Shown here one piece after another: positions 1 to 7,400 of a DNA stretch of 12,933 nucleotides. The translations under genes were made by a program, and so were the position numbers. Below the pieces are notes generated by a model. That model had not been told where the DNA came from and made no database searches. It saw only the letters and a list, made by a program, of their open reading frames with translations. The stretch comes from Methanomassiliicoccus sp. UBA6 (lineage in GTDB: Archaea; Thermoplasmatota; Thermoplasmata; Methanomassiliicoccales; Methanomassiliicoccaceae): contig DAVH01000028.1 in NCBI GenBank assembly GCA_002508545.1, positions 14,903 through 27,835 on the forward strand, given 5' to 3'. Positions within the stretch are counted from its first letter, which is position 1. The number at the start of each line of letters is the position of its first letter.

Positions 1-1008
1 CAGCTGGGCTACATGTTCCTGGCTCTGGGAACGGGCGGATACCTGTTCTTCTACACCCAGGAGGCCAACATCGGCTACACCGCCGGTATGTTCCACCTGA
101 TGAACCACGCGTTCTTCAAGGCCCTGCTCTTCCTGAGCGCCGGCGCGGTCATCCACGCCGTGCACACCGAGGACATGAGGCTGATGGGCGGGTTGGGCAA
201 GAAGCTGAAGATAACCAAATGGGTCATGCTCATGGGTTGCATATCGATCGCGGGCATACCCCTGTGGAGCGGCTTCTTCTCCAAGGACGAGATCCTGGCG
301 GTTACGTTCGAGACCGGAGCGGAGAACCCGCTGTTCTACCTGCTCTACATAATGGGCACCCTGACCGCGTTCATGACCGCGTTCTACATGTTCCGCCTGT
401 GGTTCATGACCTTTACAGGTGAGCCGCGCGACCACCACGCGTACGACCACGCGCACGAGTCGCCCAAGGTCATGTGGGTCCCCCTGGCCATCCTGGCCGT
501 CCTGGCAGTCGTGTCCGGGCTGGTAGGGATCTTCCTGGGCTTCGAGAGCCTGATAGTGCCGACGATGTTCCATCCCCACGAGGCGACCGCGATCGATGTG
601 ATCATCCACACGTTCCAGGAGCCGTTGACCTATGTGTCGATAGCCGTGGCCGTGCTGGGCATCGGCCTGGCGTACCTGATGTACATGAAGCGGTCCATAA
701 ACCCCGACGCCTTCGTGGCCACCCCGGCCCGGCGGAAGGTCTACGACCTCCTCCTGGCCAGGTACGGCTTTACTGCCGGCTACGACTGGGTCGGCCTGAA
801 GGTCGTCTACGGCGTCGCCAGGGTAGTGGACTGGCTGGATAGAAAGGTCATCGATGGAATTGTCAACGGGATCGCCACCGTGACCGTCAAGCTGGGCAAT
901 GTCCTCCGCAGGGGACAGACCGGCTTCGTGCAGTCGTACGCGGCCCTCGTTGTAGCGGGGGTGTCGATCATCGTCATCCTCCTCTTCCTGTTCGGAGGCG
1001 TGATCTAA
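1..1008 (+). CDS. fpoL: FpoL/NuoL-like antiporter subunit of complex I-type dehydrogenase, 5' end missing
   Basis: C-terminal 335 residues of the largest proton-pumping membrane subunit of the archaeal F420H2 (or ferredoxin) dehydrogenase, homologous to NuoL of complex I. The frame is open from base 1 (QLGYMFLALG), so the start lies upstream of the window. Visible hallmarks are the NHAFFKALLFL segment, whose Lys codon at 118-120 corresponds to the central-channel lysine of NuoL, the GGL motif, and GFFSKDEIL with its conserved Lys. Several hydrophobic helices follow. A long, mostly polar amphipathic stretch (bases about 720-910) precedes a last hydrophobic helix, as expected for the lateral helix and anchor of NuoL. 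It stops one base before fpoM, so the genes are co-transcribed. I cannot tell FpoL from NuoL by sequence alone; the organism guess favours Fpo. Confidence 0.95.
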   Translation, partial: QLGYMFLALGTGGYLFFYTQEANIGYTAGMFHLMNHAFFKALLFLSAGAVIHAVHTEDMRLMGGLGKKLKITKWVMLMGCISIAGIPLWSGFFSKDEILAVTFETGAENPLFYLLYIMGTLTAFMTAFYMFRLWFMTFTGEPRDHHAYDHAHESPKVMWVPLAILAVLAVVSGLVGIFLGFESLIVPTMFHPHEATAIDVIIHTFQEPLTYVSIAVAVLGIGLAYLMYMKRSINPDAFVATPARRKVYDLLLARYGFTAGYDWVGLKVVYGVARVVDWLDRKVIDGIVNGIATVTVKLGNVLRRGQTGFVQSYAALVVAGVSIIVILLFLFGGVI

Positions 1009-1009
1009 G

Positions 1010-2506
1010 ATGTTCGAAAACATTCCGATACTTCCCCTGCTGCTGGTCGTCCCGCTCGTAGGAGCACTGCTGACCTTCGCGCTGGGTAAGAACCCCAAGG
1101 CCGCCAAGTACCTGGCCTTGGTCTTCTCCGGGATAACCCTGGTGCTCGCGACCCTCCTTACCATGGAATTCTCGCTCAGCGCCCCGCTGGGCACCGAGTT
1201 CCAGTTCGAGGTAAGGTACGATTGGGTCTCCATGCTGGGGATATCCTTCCACCTGGGAGTCGATGGCATCAGCATACTGATGGTCTTCCTGTCGGCCCTG
1301 CTGGTCTTCCTCGCCATCCTGTTCTCATGGGACGTCGAGGAGCGGACCGGGACCTACATGGGCCTCATGCTGCTGCTGGACCTGGGAGTGCTGGGCGTGT
1401 TCATGGCCCTGGACTACTTCCTCTTCTACATCTTCTGGGAGGTCGTGCTGATCCCGATGTTCTTCCTCATAGCGATATGGGGAGGACCGAACCGGGCCTA
1501 CGCGTCGATAAAGTTCTTCATATACACCCACGTGGCCTCGCTGGTCATGCTGCTGGGCATATTCGCCCTGGTCTTCACTGCCCAGGGTCCGCTGGGCGGC
1601 ATAAGCTTCGACATCGCGGACATCGCCACGGTGTCCGGTGACTTCGGTCACGCCATCCAGGTGCTCATCTACGCGGCGCTGTTCTTCGGCTTCATAGTCA
1701 AGATGCCGATGGTGCCGTTCCACACCTGGCTGCCGGACGCGCACGTGCAGGCCCCGACCGCCGGGTCGGTCCTGCTGGCCGGCCTGCTGCTAAAGATGGG
1801 TTCCTACGGGATCATCAGGATCTGCGTCTGGACCTTCCCCAACATCACGCTGGAGGCGCAGGTGCTCATCGCGATCATCGGCGTAGTGTCCATGATCTAC
1901 GGTGCGTTCGCCTGCCTGGCGCAGACCGACCTGAAGAAGATGGTCGCTTACTCCTCGATCAGCCACATGGGCATCGTGCTCCTGGGCATAGCCACCATGA
2001 CCGACCTGGGCATGGCCGCGGCGGTGTTCCAGATGTTCGCCCACGGTCTGATCACGGCCGTCCTCTTCATGACCTGCGGCATGTTCCAGCATAAGGCGGG
2101 TACCAGAGAGATACCCCTGCTGGGCGGCCTAGCCCCCAAGATACCGATCGTGTCCACGGTCATGATGATGGGGTTCATGGCCTCCCTCGGGCTTCCCGGC
2201 CTGGTAGGGTTCATGGCCGAGTTCTCGGTCCTCACCGCCACCTACAACGTGTGGGAGCTGTGGGTCCTGATACCGATCGCCAGCGTGGCCCTTACCGCGG
2301 CATACTACCTGTGGGCCATGCAGAGGTCGATATTCGGCAACCTGACGACCAAGATCGACACCGAGCACATCCACGATGCGTACTGGTTCGAGACCGTCCC
2401 GCTGGCGGTCCTGATCGGTCTCATCGCCCTGTTCGGCATCTATCCCCGGCTGATCATGGACATCATCGTGCCGTCGATTCCCCGCATATTGACCGGGGTG
2501 ATCTAA
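1010..2506 (+). CDS. fpoM: FpoM/NuoM-like proton-translocating membrane subunit
   Basis: 498-residue polytopic membrane protein, full length for the NuoM/FpoM family, one of three antiporter-like subunits that move protons when the complex oxidises F420H2 or ferredoxin. Key pumping residues are in place: Glu144 in YIFWEVVLIPMFF, Lys231 in FIVKMPMVPFHTWLPDAH, and Lys262 in LLLKMGSYG. They align with E144, K234 and K265 of E. coli NuoM. The ATG at 1010 follows the fpoL stop by one base, and a GGAGG at 994-998 inside fpoL is a good Shine-Dalgarno site. This makes it an internal operon gene, unlike the apparently leaderless single genes further on. No frameshift or missing motif was seen. Confidence 0.97.
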   Translation: MFENIPILPLLLVVPLVGALLTFALGKNPKAAKYLALVFSGITLVLATLLTMEFSLSAPLGTEFQFEVRYDWVSMLGISFHLGVDGISILMVFLSALLVFLAILFSWDVEERTGTYMGLMLLLDLGVLGVFMALDYFLFYIFWEVVLIPMFFLIAIWGGPNRAYASIKFFIYTHVASLVMLLGIFALVFTAQGPLGGISFDIADIATVSGDFGHAIQVLIYAALFFGFIVKMPMVPFHTWLPDAHVQAPTAGSVLLAGLLLKMGSYGIIRICVWTFPNITLEAQVLIAIIGVVSMIYGAFACLAQTDLKKMVAYSSISHMGIVLLGIATMTDLGMAAAVFQMFAHGLITAVLFMTCGMFQHKAGTREIPLLGGLAPKIPIVSTVMMMGFMASLGLPGLVGFMAEFSVLTATYNVWELWVLIPIASVALTAAYYLWAMQRSIFGNLTTKIDTEHIHDAYWFETVPLAVLIGLIALFGIYPRLIMDIIVPSIPRILTGVI

Positions 2507-2507
2507 T

Positions 2508-3977
2508 ATGGCTCTAGACTACAGTGCGTTATATCCCGTGCTGATCATGGTGGCCTTCGCCGCGGTACTGCCCGCGGTGCACCTGGTCGCCAAGTCCAGC
2601 CGGGCAATGGCCGGGGTCTCCGCGGTGGGCATCATCGCCTCCATGGGCCTCGTGATCTACTACGTGATCAATGGATACCCGGCGCCCATGGGCGGTGAGA
2701 ACACTCCCCTCCTGCAGCTGGACGTGTTCGCCGCCCTGTTCGCCCTGGTGTTCCAGTCCGTAGCCCTCTATGTCGTCCTGGCCTCGGCCAGGTACGTGGA
2801 GAAGAACCGCCACCTGTCGGAGTACTACTCCCTCATCATGCTGGCCACGTCCGGCATGATGCTGGTGGCCATGGCCGTCGACCTGATCACCCTGTACGTC
2901 GGACTGGAGGTCGCCTCGATCTCCACCTTCGCCCTGGTCGCCTTCCGCAAGAAGGACAAGCGGGGCGCCGAGGCGTCCGTGAAGTACCTGGTCATCGGCG
3001 GGATGTCGTCCGCGCTGTCCCTGTACGGCATATCCCTGCTGTACGGGATCACCGGGACCACCAACCTGCTGGGCATCAACGACGCCCTGGGAACCATGGC
3101 CTCGGGACTGGACCCCGCCGCCTGGATGGCCATCGCCCTCCTGATCGCCGGGTTCGGCTTCAAGGTCGCCATCGTGCCCTTCCACATGTGGGCCCCTGAC
3201 GTGTACGAGGGAGCGCCCACGCCCATCTCCGGCCTGCTCGCCGCGAGCTCGAAGAAGATGGGCATGGTGCTGCTGTTCAAGGTGTTCCTGGTCGGGCTGA
3301 TCGCCCTGAAGGCTGACTGGCAGATGCTGGCCGCCATCATCGCCATCCTGACCATGACCGTCGGTAACGTCGTGGCGCTGCAGCAGACCAACATGAAGCG
3401 CATGCTGGCCTACTCGTCCATCGGGCAGGCGGGATACTTCATCATCGCCATCGCCGTGGCCACCCAGTTCGCAGTGGAGGGCAGCATCTTCCACATCATA
3501 ACCCACGCCTTCATGAAGGGCGGGGCGTTCGTGGTCGTGGCCGCGCTGGCCTACGTGGCTCTGGGCGAGTCCCTCTCCGACTACAAGGGACTGGCCCGCA
3601 GGGCGCCGCTCGTCGCGCTGTCCATGGGCATCTTCCTGTTCGCGCTGGCGGGCATACCGCCGCTGTCCGGGTTCTGGTCCAAGGTCATCCTGTTCTCCTC
3701 GGCCATCGATGCTTCCCAGATCGCTGACCAGGGATGGATGGTGTGGCTGGCGATAGCCGGTATCCTGAACAGCGCCCTGTCCCTGTACTATTACGCCCGC
3801 GTGGTGAAGTACATGTTCGTGGACGAGGGAGCCAGCAAGGAGAAGCTGAAGATACCCCTGTCGATGGCCGCCGCGATCGCCATCTGCGTGGTGGCGACCG
3901 TCGCCATCGGTATCTGGCCCGACCCGGTGGTCGACCTGTGCGAACAGGCCGCCAGGACGCTGTTCCCGGCGCTCTGA
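2508..3977 (+). CDS. fpoN: FpoN/NuoN-like proton-translocating membrane subunit
   Basis: 489-residue polytopic membrane protein of the NuoN/FpoN family, the antiporter-like subunit nearest the hydrophilic arm side of the membrane domain. Charged residues of the proton path are visible: Glu134 in YVGLEVASIS, Lys219 in GFGFKVAIVPFHMWAPD, Lys249/Lys250 in AASSKKMGMV and Lys392 in GFWSKVILF. They match E133, K217, K247 and K395 of E. coli NuoN. The start follows the fpoM stop by one base, with a weak GGGGTG site at 2494-2499. It is the last gene of the L-M-N run. Its stop is only two bases from the stop of the convergent CBS gene, leaving no room for a separate terminator. Confidence 0.97.
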   Translation: MALDYSALYPVLIMVAFAAVLPAVHLVAKSSRAMAGVSAVGIIASMGLVIYYVINGYPAPMGGENTPLLQLDVFAALFALVFQSVALYVVLASARYVEKNRHLSEYYSLIMLATSGMMLVAMAVDLITLYVGLEVASISTFALVAFRKKDKRGAEASVKYLVIGGMSSALSLYGISLLYGITGTTNLLGINDALGTMASGLDPAAWMAIALLIAGFGFKVAIVPFHMWAPDVYEGAPTPISGLLAASSKKMGMVLLFKVFLVGLIALKADWQMLAAIIAILTMTVGNVVALQQTNMKRMLAYSSIGQAGYFIIAIAVATQFAVEGSIFHIITHAFMKGGAFVVVAALAYVALGESLSDYKGLARRAPLVALSMGIFLFALAGIPPLSGFWSKVILFSSAIDASQIADQGWMVWLAIAGILNSALSLYYYARVVKYMFVDEGASKEKLKIPLSMAAAIAICVVATVAIGIWPDPVVDLCEQAARTLFPAL

Positions 3978-3979
3978 GC

Positions 3980-4408
3980 TCAAACCCCTTTCTTCCAACC
4001 TTTTAGCGCGTCGAGGACGGAGATCGTCCCGACCACCTCGTCTTTTTCATTCACCACCACGATCTGGTTCGCCGTCCACGAGTCCATGACCCGCAGCGCG
4101 TTGATCGCCGTGTCGTCCTCGCGGATCTGCACGCAGGGCTGGTTGCCAGTGAGAATGCAGGCGGTCACGAAGTCGCGGACCAGCGCCCTCTTCAGGTCCA
4201 CCCCCTTGACGATCAGGCGGGCGATGTCCGCATCGCCTATCATCCCCGCCAGCCGGCCCCCGTCCATGACCAGCACACTGCTGCGGTCCCGTTCGACCAT
4301 CGATGAAAGGGCGTCGTCCATCGTCCCCTCGTAAGGCACGGTGGCGGGGTCGGGCACCATGAGGTCCCCGACCCGCGTTCCCGCGACCTGCTCGGTACTC
4401 TCCATCAT
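3980..4408 (-). CDS. Stand-alone tandem CBS-domain protein
   Basis: 142-residue cytosolic protein made almost entirely of two CBS domains (about residues 13-68 and 79-136), forming one Bateman module. The first opens with VGDLMVPDPATVPYEGTM and contains GRLAGMIGDADIARLI; the second ends DEVVGTISVLDALKGW. Such modules usually bind AMP, ATP, SAM or similar ligands and regulate a partner; no effector domain is attached, so the target is unknown. The gene begins with two adjacent ATG codons (4406-4408 and 4403-4405). A TATA-like box at 4433-4440 sits about 28 bases upstream of the first, with no Shine-Dalgarno between, which favours the first ATG and a leaderless message. It is convergent with fpoN and divergent from the prenyl synthase. 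A link to Fpo or prenyl synthesis is only positional. Confidence 0.88.
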   Translation of the reverse strand: MMESTEQVAGTRVGDLMVPDPATVPYEGTMDDALSSMVERDRSSVLVMDGGRLAGMIGDADIARLIVKGVDLKRALVRDFVTACILTGNQPCVQIREDDTAINALRVMDSWTANQIVVVNEKDEVVGTISVLDALKGWKKGV

Positions 4409-4432
4409 GCGATAGATTTCGGAACTGGACGG

Positions 4433-4440
4433 TCATAAAG
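4433..4440 (-). promoter_or_regulatory. TATA-like box for the CBS gene (leaderless)
   Basis: On the - strand this reads CTTTATGA, centred about 28 bases upstream of the first ATG at 4408. That is the usual archaeal distance from TATA box to transcription start, so transcription would begin at or next to the start codon. No Shine-Dalgarno lies in between. Assignment by eye only. Confidence 0.45.
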
Positions 4441-4480
4441 GTTGCCGAGGGAAGCCGGCGATGGCGGCGCGAGCCTGCTG

Positions 4481-4517
4481 GACCGGCCGATCGAGTTTGC
4501 GGGCCGGACGGCCGGTC
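4481..4517. repeat. Inverted repeat between divergent promoters
   Basis: GACCGGCC (4481-4488) and its exact reverse complement GGCCGGTC (4510-4517) are separated by 21 bases, which contain a further GGCCGG (4502-4507) able to compete for pairing. The repeat lies upstream of both TATA-like boxes in the 160-base gap between the CBS gene and the prenyl synthase gene. It could be a shared operator. In GC-rich DNA an 8-base arm may also occur by chance. Confidence 0.4.
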
Positions 4518-4538
4518 GTTGGAGGTACCAGATAAGCG

Positions 4539-4546
4539 TTAAGTAA
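4539..4546 (+). promoter_or_regulatory. TATA-like box for the prenyl synthase-reductase pair (leaderless)
   Basis: TTAAGTAA in otherwise GC-rich DNA is centred about 26-27 bases before the ATG at 4569. The stretch just before the ATG (TATCACGCCCC) has no Shine-Dalgarno site; the GGAGG at 4521 is about 45 bases away, too far to serve. This points to a leaderless transcript and supports the 4569 start. Confidence 0.5.
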
Positions 4547-4568
4547 TCCCTCACTATTATCACGCCCC

Positions 4569-5540
4569 ATGGTAGTACGCTGGGACGCTTCTATTGTGGA
4601 TGACCTCCGCCTTGTGGAGGCGGAGATCACGAAAAGCGTCCGATCCCGACAGCCCCTTCTGACCGAGATAGCCACGCACGTGATCAACGCAGGGGGCAAG
4701 AGGATGAGGCCGGGAATAGCCCTCCTCTCATTCCACAGCGTGGGAGGAAAGGATAAGGAGAAGATCATCCAGCTGGCCGCTGCCTTCGAGCTCATCCACT
4801 CGGCCACCCTGGTCCACGATGACATCAACGACGGGGCGGACACCCGGAGGGGGACCATCGCAGCGTACCGCAAGTATGGGCTTCAGAGAGCGCTGATCGC
4901 CGGCGACTTCCTCTTCGTCCAGGGGTTCCGCCTGGGCGGGGCGATGGAAGCACAGGAGGTCGTGGAGATGGTGGCCGAGTCCTGCACGGCCATGGCCGAG
5001 AGCGAGATCCTGCAGATCGAGGTGGAGCGCCGGTCCGCGACCCCTCTGGACACTTACATGAGCATCATAGGGGGCAAGACCGCCCGCCCGATCGAGGCCA
5101 GCGCCCGGGTCGGCGCCTACATCGGCGGGGGCTCGACGGACGAGATCGAGGCGCTGGGGCGCTTCGGCCTGAACATCGGGTACGCGTTCCAGATCATGGA
5201 CGACATCCTGGACCTGACCGGGGACCGCAAGACCCTGGGCAAGCCGCTGGGAATGGACATCCTGGATAGCAAGGCCAACCTCCCGCTGATGATCGCCATG
5301 CAGGGCCACTACCCCGGCTCGGACCGCATCGCCGAGGTGTTCGAGAAGGACCGCAAGACCAACGAGGAGATCAACGAGACCCTGGATCTGGTGCAGGCGA
5401 CCGACGCCCTGGACATCGCGAGATCGCAGGCCAAGGACCTTAGGGACGCCGCGCTGGACGCGTTGAAGGCCATCTCTCCCTCGAAGTACAAGGACTCCCT
5501 CATCGCCCTGGCCGGCACGGTCCTGGAGAGGACCTACTGA
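4569..5540 (+). CDS. idsA: Trans-prenyl diphosphate synthase (GGPP synthase or longer chain)
   Basis: 323-residue all-helical prenyltransferase that extends allylic diphosphates with IPP to make the isoprenoid chain of archaeal lipids or a lipid-soluble electron carrier. Motifs in order: GGKRMRP (42-48, IPP binding), the first Asp-rich motif DDIND (84-88) followed by RRG (93-95), and the second Asp-rich motif DDILD (211-215) followed by GKPLGMD. The residues just before DDIND are SATLVH. The fifth position upstream, which gates chain length in this family, is Ala79 rather than an aromatic residue, resembling long-chain synthases such as E. coli IspB. The product may therefore be longer than C20. 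The usual KxTLP after the second motif is KANLP here. The stop overlaps the next ATG by one base, so the two are co-translated. Confidence 0.92.
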   Translation: MVVRWDASIVDDLRLVEAEITKSVRSRQPLLTEIATHVINAGGKRMRPGIALLSFHSVGGKDKEKIIQLAAAFELIHSATLVHDDINDGADTRRGTIAAYRKYGLQRALIAGDFLFVQGFRLGGAMEAQEVVEMVAESCTAMAESEILQIEVERRSATPLDTYMSIIGGKTARPIEASARVGAYIGGGSTDEIEALGRFGLNIGYAFQIMDDILDLTGDRKTLGKPLGMDILDSKANLPLMIAMQGHYPGSDRIAEVFEKDRKTNEEINETLDLVQATDALDIARSQAKDLRDAALDALKAISPSKYKDSLIALAGTVLERTY

Positions 5541-6625
5541 TGAACACCGATTACGATGTCATCGTCGTCGGCTCGGGCCCGGCGGGCTCGAGCACCGCGG
5601 AGCACGCCGCCCTCGGCGGGGCCCGCGTCCTGGTGCTGGAGCGCAAGAAGGCCGTCGGCGAGCCGGTGGCGTGCGGAGAATTCTTGCCAATCCTCGACGA
5701 GATAAAGGCCACCTTCCCGGACGCGGAGGACCTCGAGCCGGTGTTCGACATCCCCGCCTCGCTCATCTCCCGGGAGATCGACCTCATCCGGATCCTCTCC
5801 CCCCGGTCCCGCGGCTTCGACATACCTTTCCTGGGATACACCACCGACCGGGACCGTTTCGACAAGCACCTCGCCTCCAAGGCGGAGAAGGCCGGGGCGG
5901 TCATCCGGACCTCGAGCATGGTCACCTCGGTCAAGGAGGGCGAGGTCCACACCCGTGACGAGGTGTACAGCGCCAAGGTGGTGGTCGGTGCCGACGGCCC
6001 GATATCCAAGGTGGCGATGGGGCTCGGCCTCCAGCGCAACGGCGACCTGTACCCGGCGGTCACCTCGCAGGCCACGGGGGCGTTCGATTCCACGATGGAG
6101 ATGTACTTCGGCGGCCTGGCCCCCGGAGCATATGCGTGGGTGCTGCCCAAGAGGAACGGCGCCAACGTCGGCGTCGGCGTCGCCCCCAAGTTCTCCGACG
6201 GGAGGGTGGGCGACTACTTCCAGGAGTTCATCAGGATGAGGAAGCTGGAGGTGACCGGGCGGCCGATCGGCAAGTATGTGCCGTCCAACGGTCCGGTGCC
6301 GAGGACCTTCACCTCCTCGGGCCTCCTGGTAGGCGATGCCGCGGGACACGTGATGGCCGTCAACGGCGGGGGCATCCCCATCGCCATGATCTGCGGGCGC
6401 ATCGCCGGGAGGACCATCGCCGACCACCTGAGGAACGGCACTCCCCTGTCGAGCTACGAGGAGAGCTGGAGGCGGCAGGTCTACAAGCCCCTCCGAACCG
6501 CGGTGCGCACCAAGATGCTGGCGTCCCTGTTCTTCGGCGGCCCCCGAAGGCTCGAGTTCTCCATGCGGTTCCTCGGCCCTAGGCGGATGGGCAACATCCT
6601 GCGCTGCCGGCCGTCATTTCCTTGA
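5540..6625 (+). CDS. Geranylgeranyl reductase family flavoprotein
   Basis: 361-residue FAD-dependent reductase of the geranylgeranyl reductase family, which saturates prenyl chains of archaeal membrane lipids and, in some organisms, of quinone-like carriers. Visible motifs: the FAD dinucleotide-binding GSGPAG (11-16) followed by Glu34, the PVACGE segment with Cys45 at the position of the conserved active-site cysteine, VGADGP, the family signature PGAYAWVLP (195-203) lining the substrate cavity, and GDAAGH (265-270), the second FAD motif. It is about 35 residues shorter than typical archaeal members such as the Thermoplasma enzyme, mostly at the C-terminus. The ATG at 5540 overlaps the prenyl synthase stop. 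The 3' end overlaps the convergent nob1-like gene by 12 bases. The exact substrate (archaetidyl lipid or free polyprenyl) cannot be read from sequence. Confidence 0.9.
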   Translation: MNTDYDVIVVGSGPAGSSTAEHAALGGARVLVLERKKAVGEPVACGEFLPILDEIKATFPDAEDLEPVFDIPASLISREIDLIRILSPRSRGFDIPFLGYTTDRDRFDKHLASKAEKAGAVIRTSSMVTSVKEGEVHTRDEVYSAKVVVGADGPISKVAMGLGLQRNGDLYPAVTSQATGAFDSTMEMYFGGLAPGAYAWVLPKRNGANVGVGVAPKFSDGRVGDYFQEFIRMRKLEVTGRPIGKYVPSNGPVPRTFTSSGLLVGDAAGHVMAVNGGGIPIAMICGRIAGRTIADHLRNGTPLSSYEESWRRQVYKPLRTAVRTKMLASLFFGGPRRLEFSMRFLGPRRMGNILRCRPSFP

Positions 6626-7078
6626 GCGGGAGGAGCGCAGGGGACTCCCGCAGATCGGGCAGTCCGGGTAGTTCTCGTCCCACTCCTTGCGGCAGCCGGT
6701 GCAGCGGTACTTCCAGCGCACCACCTCCTTGATCTCCTTCATCCCGACGCCGCGGTACCTCACGCCCATGACCCGGGCGAGGTTCTGGATCGAGTAGTCG
6801 TCGGTGAGCAGCTCGGCCTTCAGGTCGATGGCGAGGGCGAGCACCTCCATATCGGTGGGGGACAGCCGGGCATCGTCGCCGGTGCGGGACGCCGCCTTCC
6901 TCACCTTGTCCAGCGAGGCGGGGGATGGGGACGAGACGTGGAGCATGTCCTCCCAGAACCTCAGCCGGGGGTCCTCGTACTTCCTCAGCTCGGCGATGAC
7001 CCCGGCGGTCACGAACACCTCGCCGGGGGGCAGGTCCTGCATCGCGAACAGCGCGGACGTGTCCAGGACGTATCTCAC
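6614..7078 (-). CDS. nob1: NOB1-like PIN-domain endoribonuclease with zinc ribbon
   Basis: 154 residues from a GTG start. NOB1 cuts pre-16S rRNA at its 3' end during small-subunit maturation. The PIN domain shows VLDTSALF with Asp6, Glu30 in AGVIAEL, Asp76 in SPTDMEVLALA, and LLTDDYSIQN with Asp93/Asp94, together the acidic metal-binding set. The C-terminal rubredoxin-like zinc ribbon has CxxC at 126/129 and 140/143. The frame stays open upstream to a TTG at 7117, but the family normally begins a few residues before LDTSA. A TATA-like box at 7103-7110 is about 28 bases before the GTG at 7078, which favours a leaderless GTG start. Divergent from the 83-residue gene; the 3' end overlaps the reductase gene by 12 bases. 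Confidence 0.88.
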   Translation of the reverse strand: MRYVLDTSALFAMQDLPPGEVFVTAGVIAELRKYEDPRLRFWEDMLHVSSPSPASLDKVRKAASRTGDDARLSPTDMEVLALAIDLKAELLTDDYSIQNLARVMGVRYRGVGMKEIKEVVRWKYRCTGCRKEWDENYPDCPICGSPLRSSRSRK

Positions 7079-7102
7079 GCTCAGGTCATGACGGGATGGT
7101 AG

Positions 7103-7128
7103 GAAATAACTTCGCAAGCACTAAATAC
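7103..7128. promoter_or_regulatory. Back-to-back TATA-like boxes of a divergent pair
   Basis: The - strand reads GTTATTTC at 7103-7110, about 28 bases before the nob1-like GTG at 7078. The + strand reads CTAAATAC at 7121-7128, about 25 bases before the ATG at 7149. Neither start has a Shine-Dalgarno site, so both messages are probably leaderless. The two boxes lie within 26 bases, so the two preinitiation complexes could interfere with each other. Confidence 0.45.
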
Positions 7129-7148
7129 GGAAGCCCTAATGCTACCCC

Positions 7149-7400
7149 ATGCAGAGCATCGCTGTTGATCAGGAGGTCATAGATTTCATCATCAAGAACA
7201 AGCGGGACTACCGTGTCTCCACCTCCTGCTCCGGACCAGTCATCGTACCGATCACGGTGAAGGCGCCGAAGGAGACCGACCTCAAGGTGAAGATCGGGAA
7301 CCATATTCTCTATATCTCCAGGGTGCAGGCGCGCTACATCAACCGGGTAACGCCGGAAATGCTGGACGAGTCTAGGCTCGAGAGCTGCTCGGCCTTCTGA
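7149..7400 (+). CDS. Small conserved-looking protein of unknown function, 83 aa
   Basis: I do not recognise this gene with confidence. The 83-residue soluble protein starts with a short helical stretch (DQEVIDFIIKNKRD). A central segment, TSCSGPVIVPITV (25-37, Cys27), comes before alternating hydrophobic residues (LKVKIGNHILYISRV) typical of beta strands. It ends with a second cysteine (Cys80) near the C-terminus. The Cys-Ser-Gly-Pro...Pro layout followed by a strand with G-x-x-I/L-Y loosely recalls small HesB-like or CC-motif proteins, but this is only a resemblance. The start is supported by a TATA-like box 25 bases upstream and third-position GC preference typical of the neighbours. Its last 29 bases overlap the 3' end of the convergent thiI gene. 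Confidence 0.75.
   Translation: MQSIAVDQEVIDFIIKNKRDYRVSTSCSGPVIVPITVKAPKETDLKVKIGNHILYISRVQARYINRVTPEMLDESRLESCSAF

Noticed and set aside
2529..3998. 489-codon open frame on the - strand opposite fpoN
   Set aside because: Its protein is dominated by Gly, His, Asp, Gln and Arg with no hydrophobic core or motif, as expected of a mirror frame of a GC-rich membrane protein gene. fpoN itself carries all family motifs.
7079..7117. N-terminal extension of the nob1-like gene to a TTG at 7117
   Set aside because: The extra 13 residues (RSYFLPSRHDLS) do not fit the family, which starts just before LDTSA, and they would run through the likely TATA box at 7103-7110. The GTG at 7078 is preferred.
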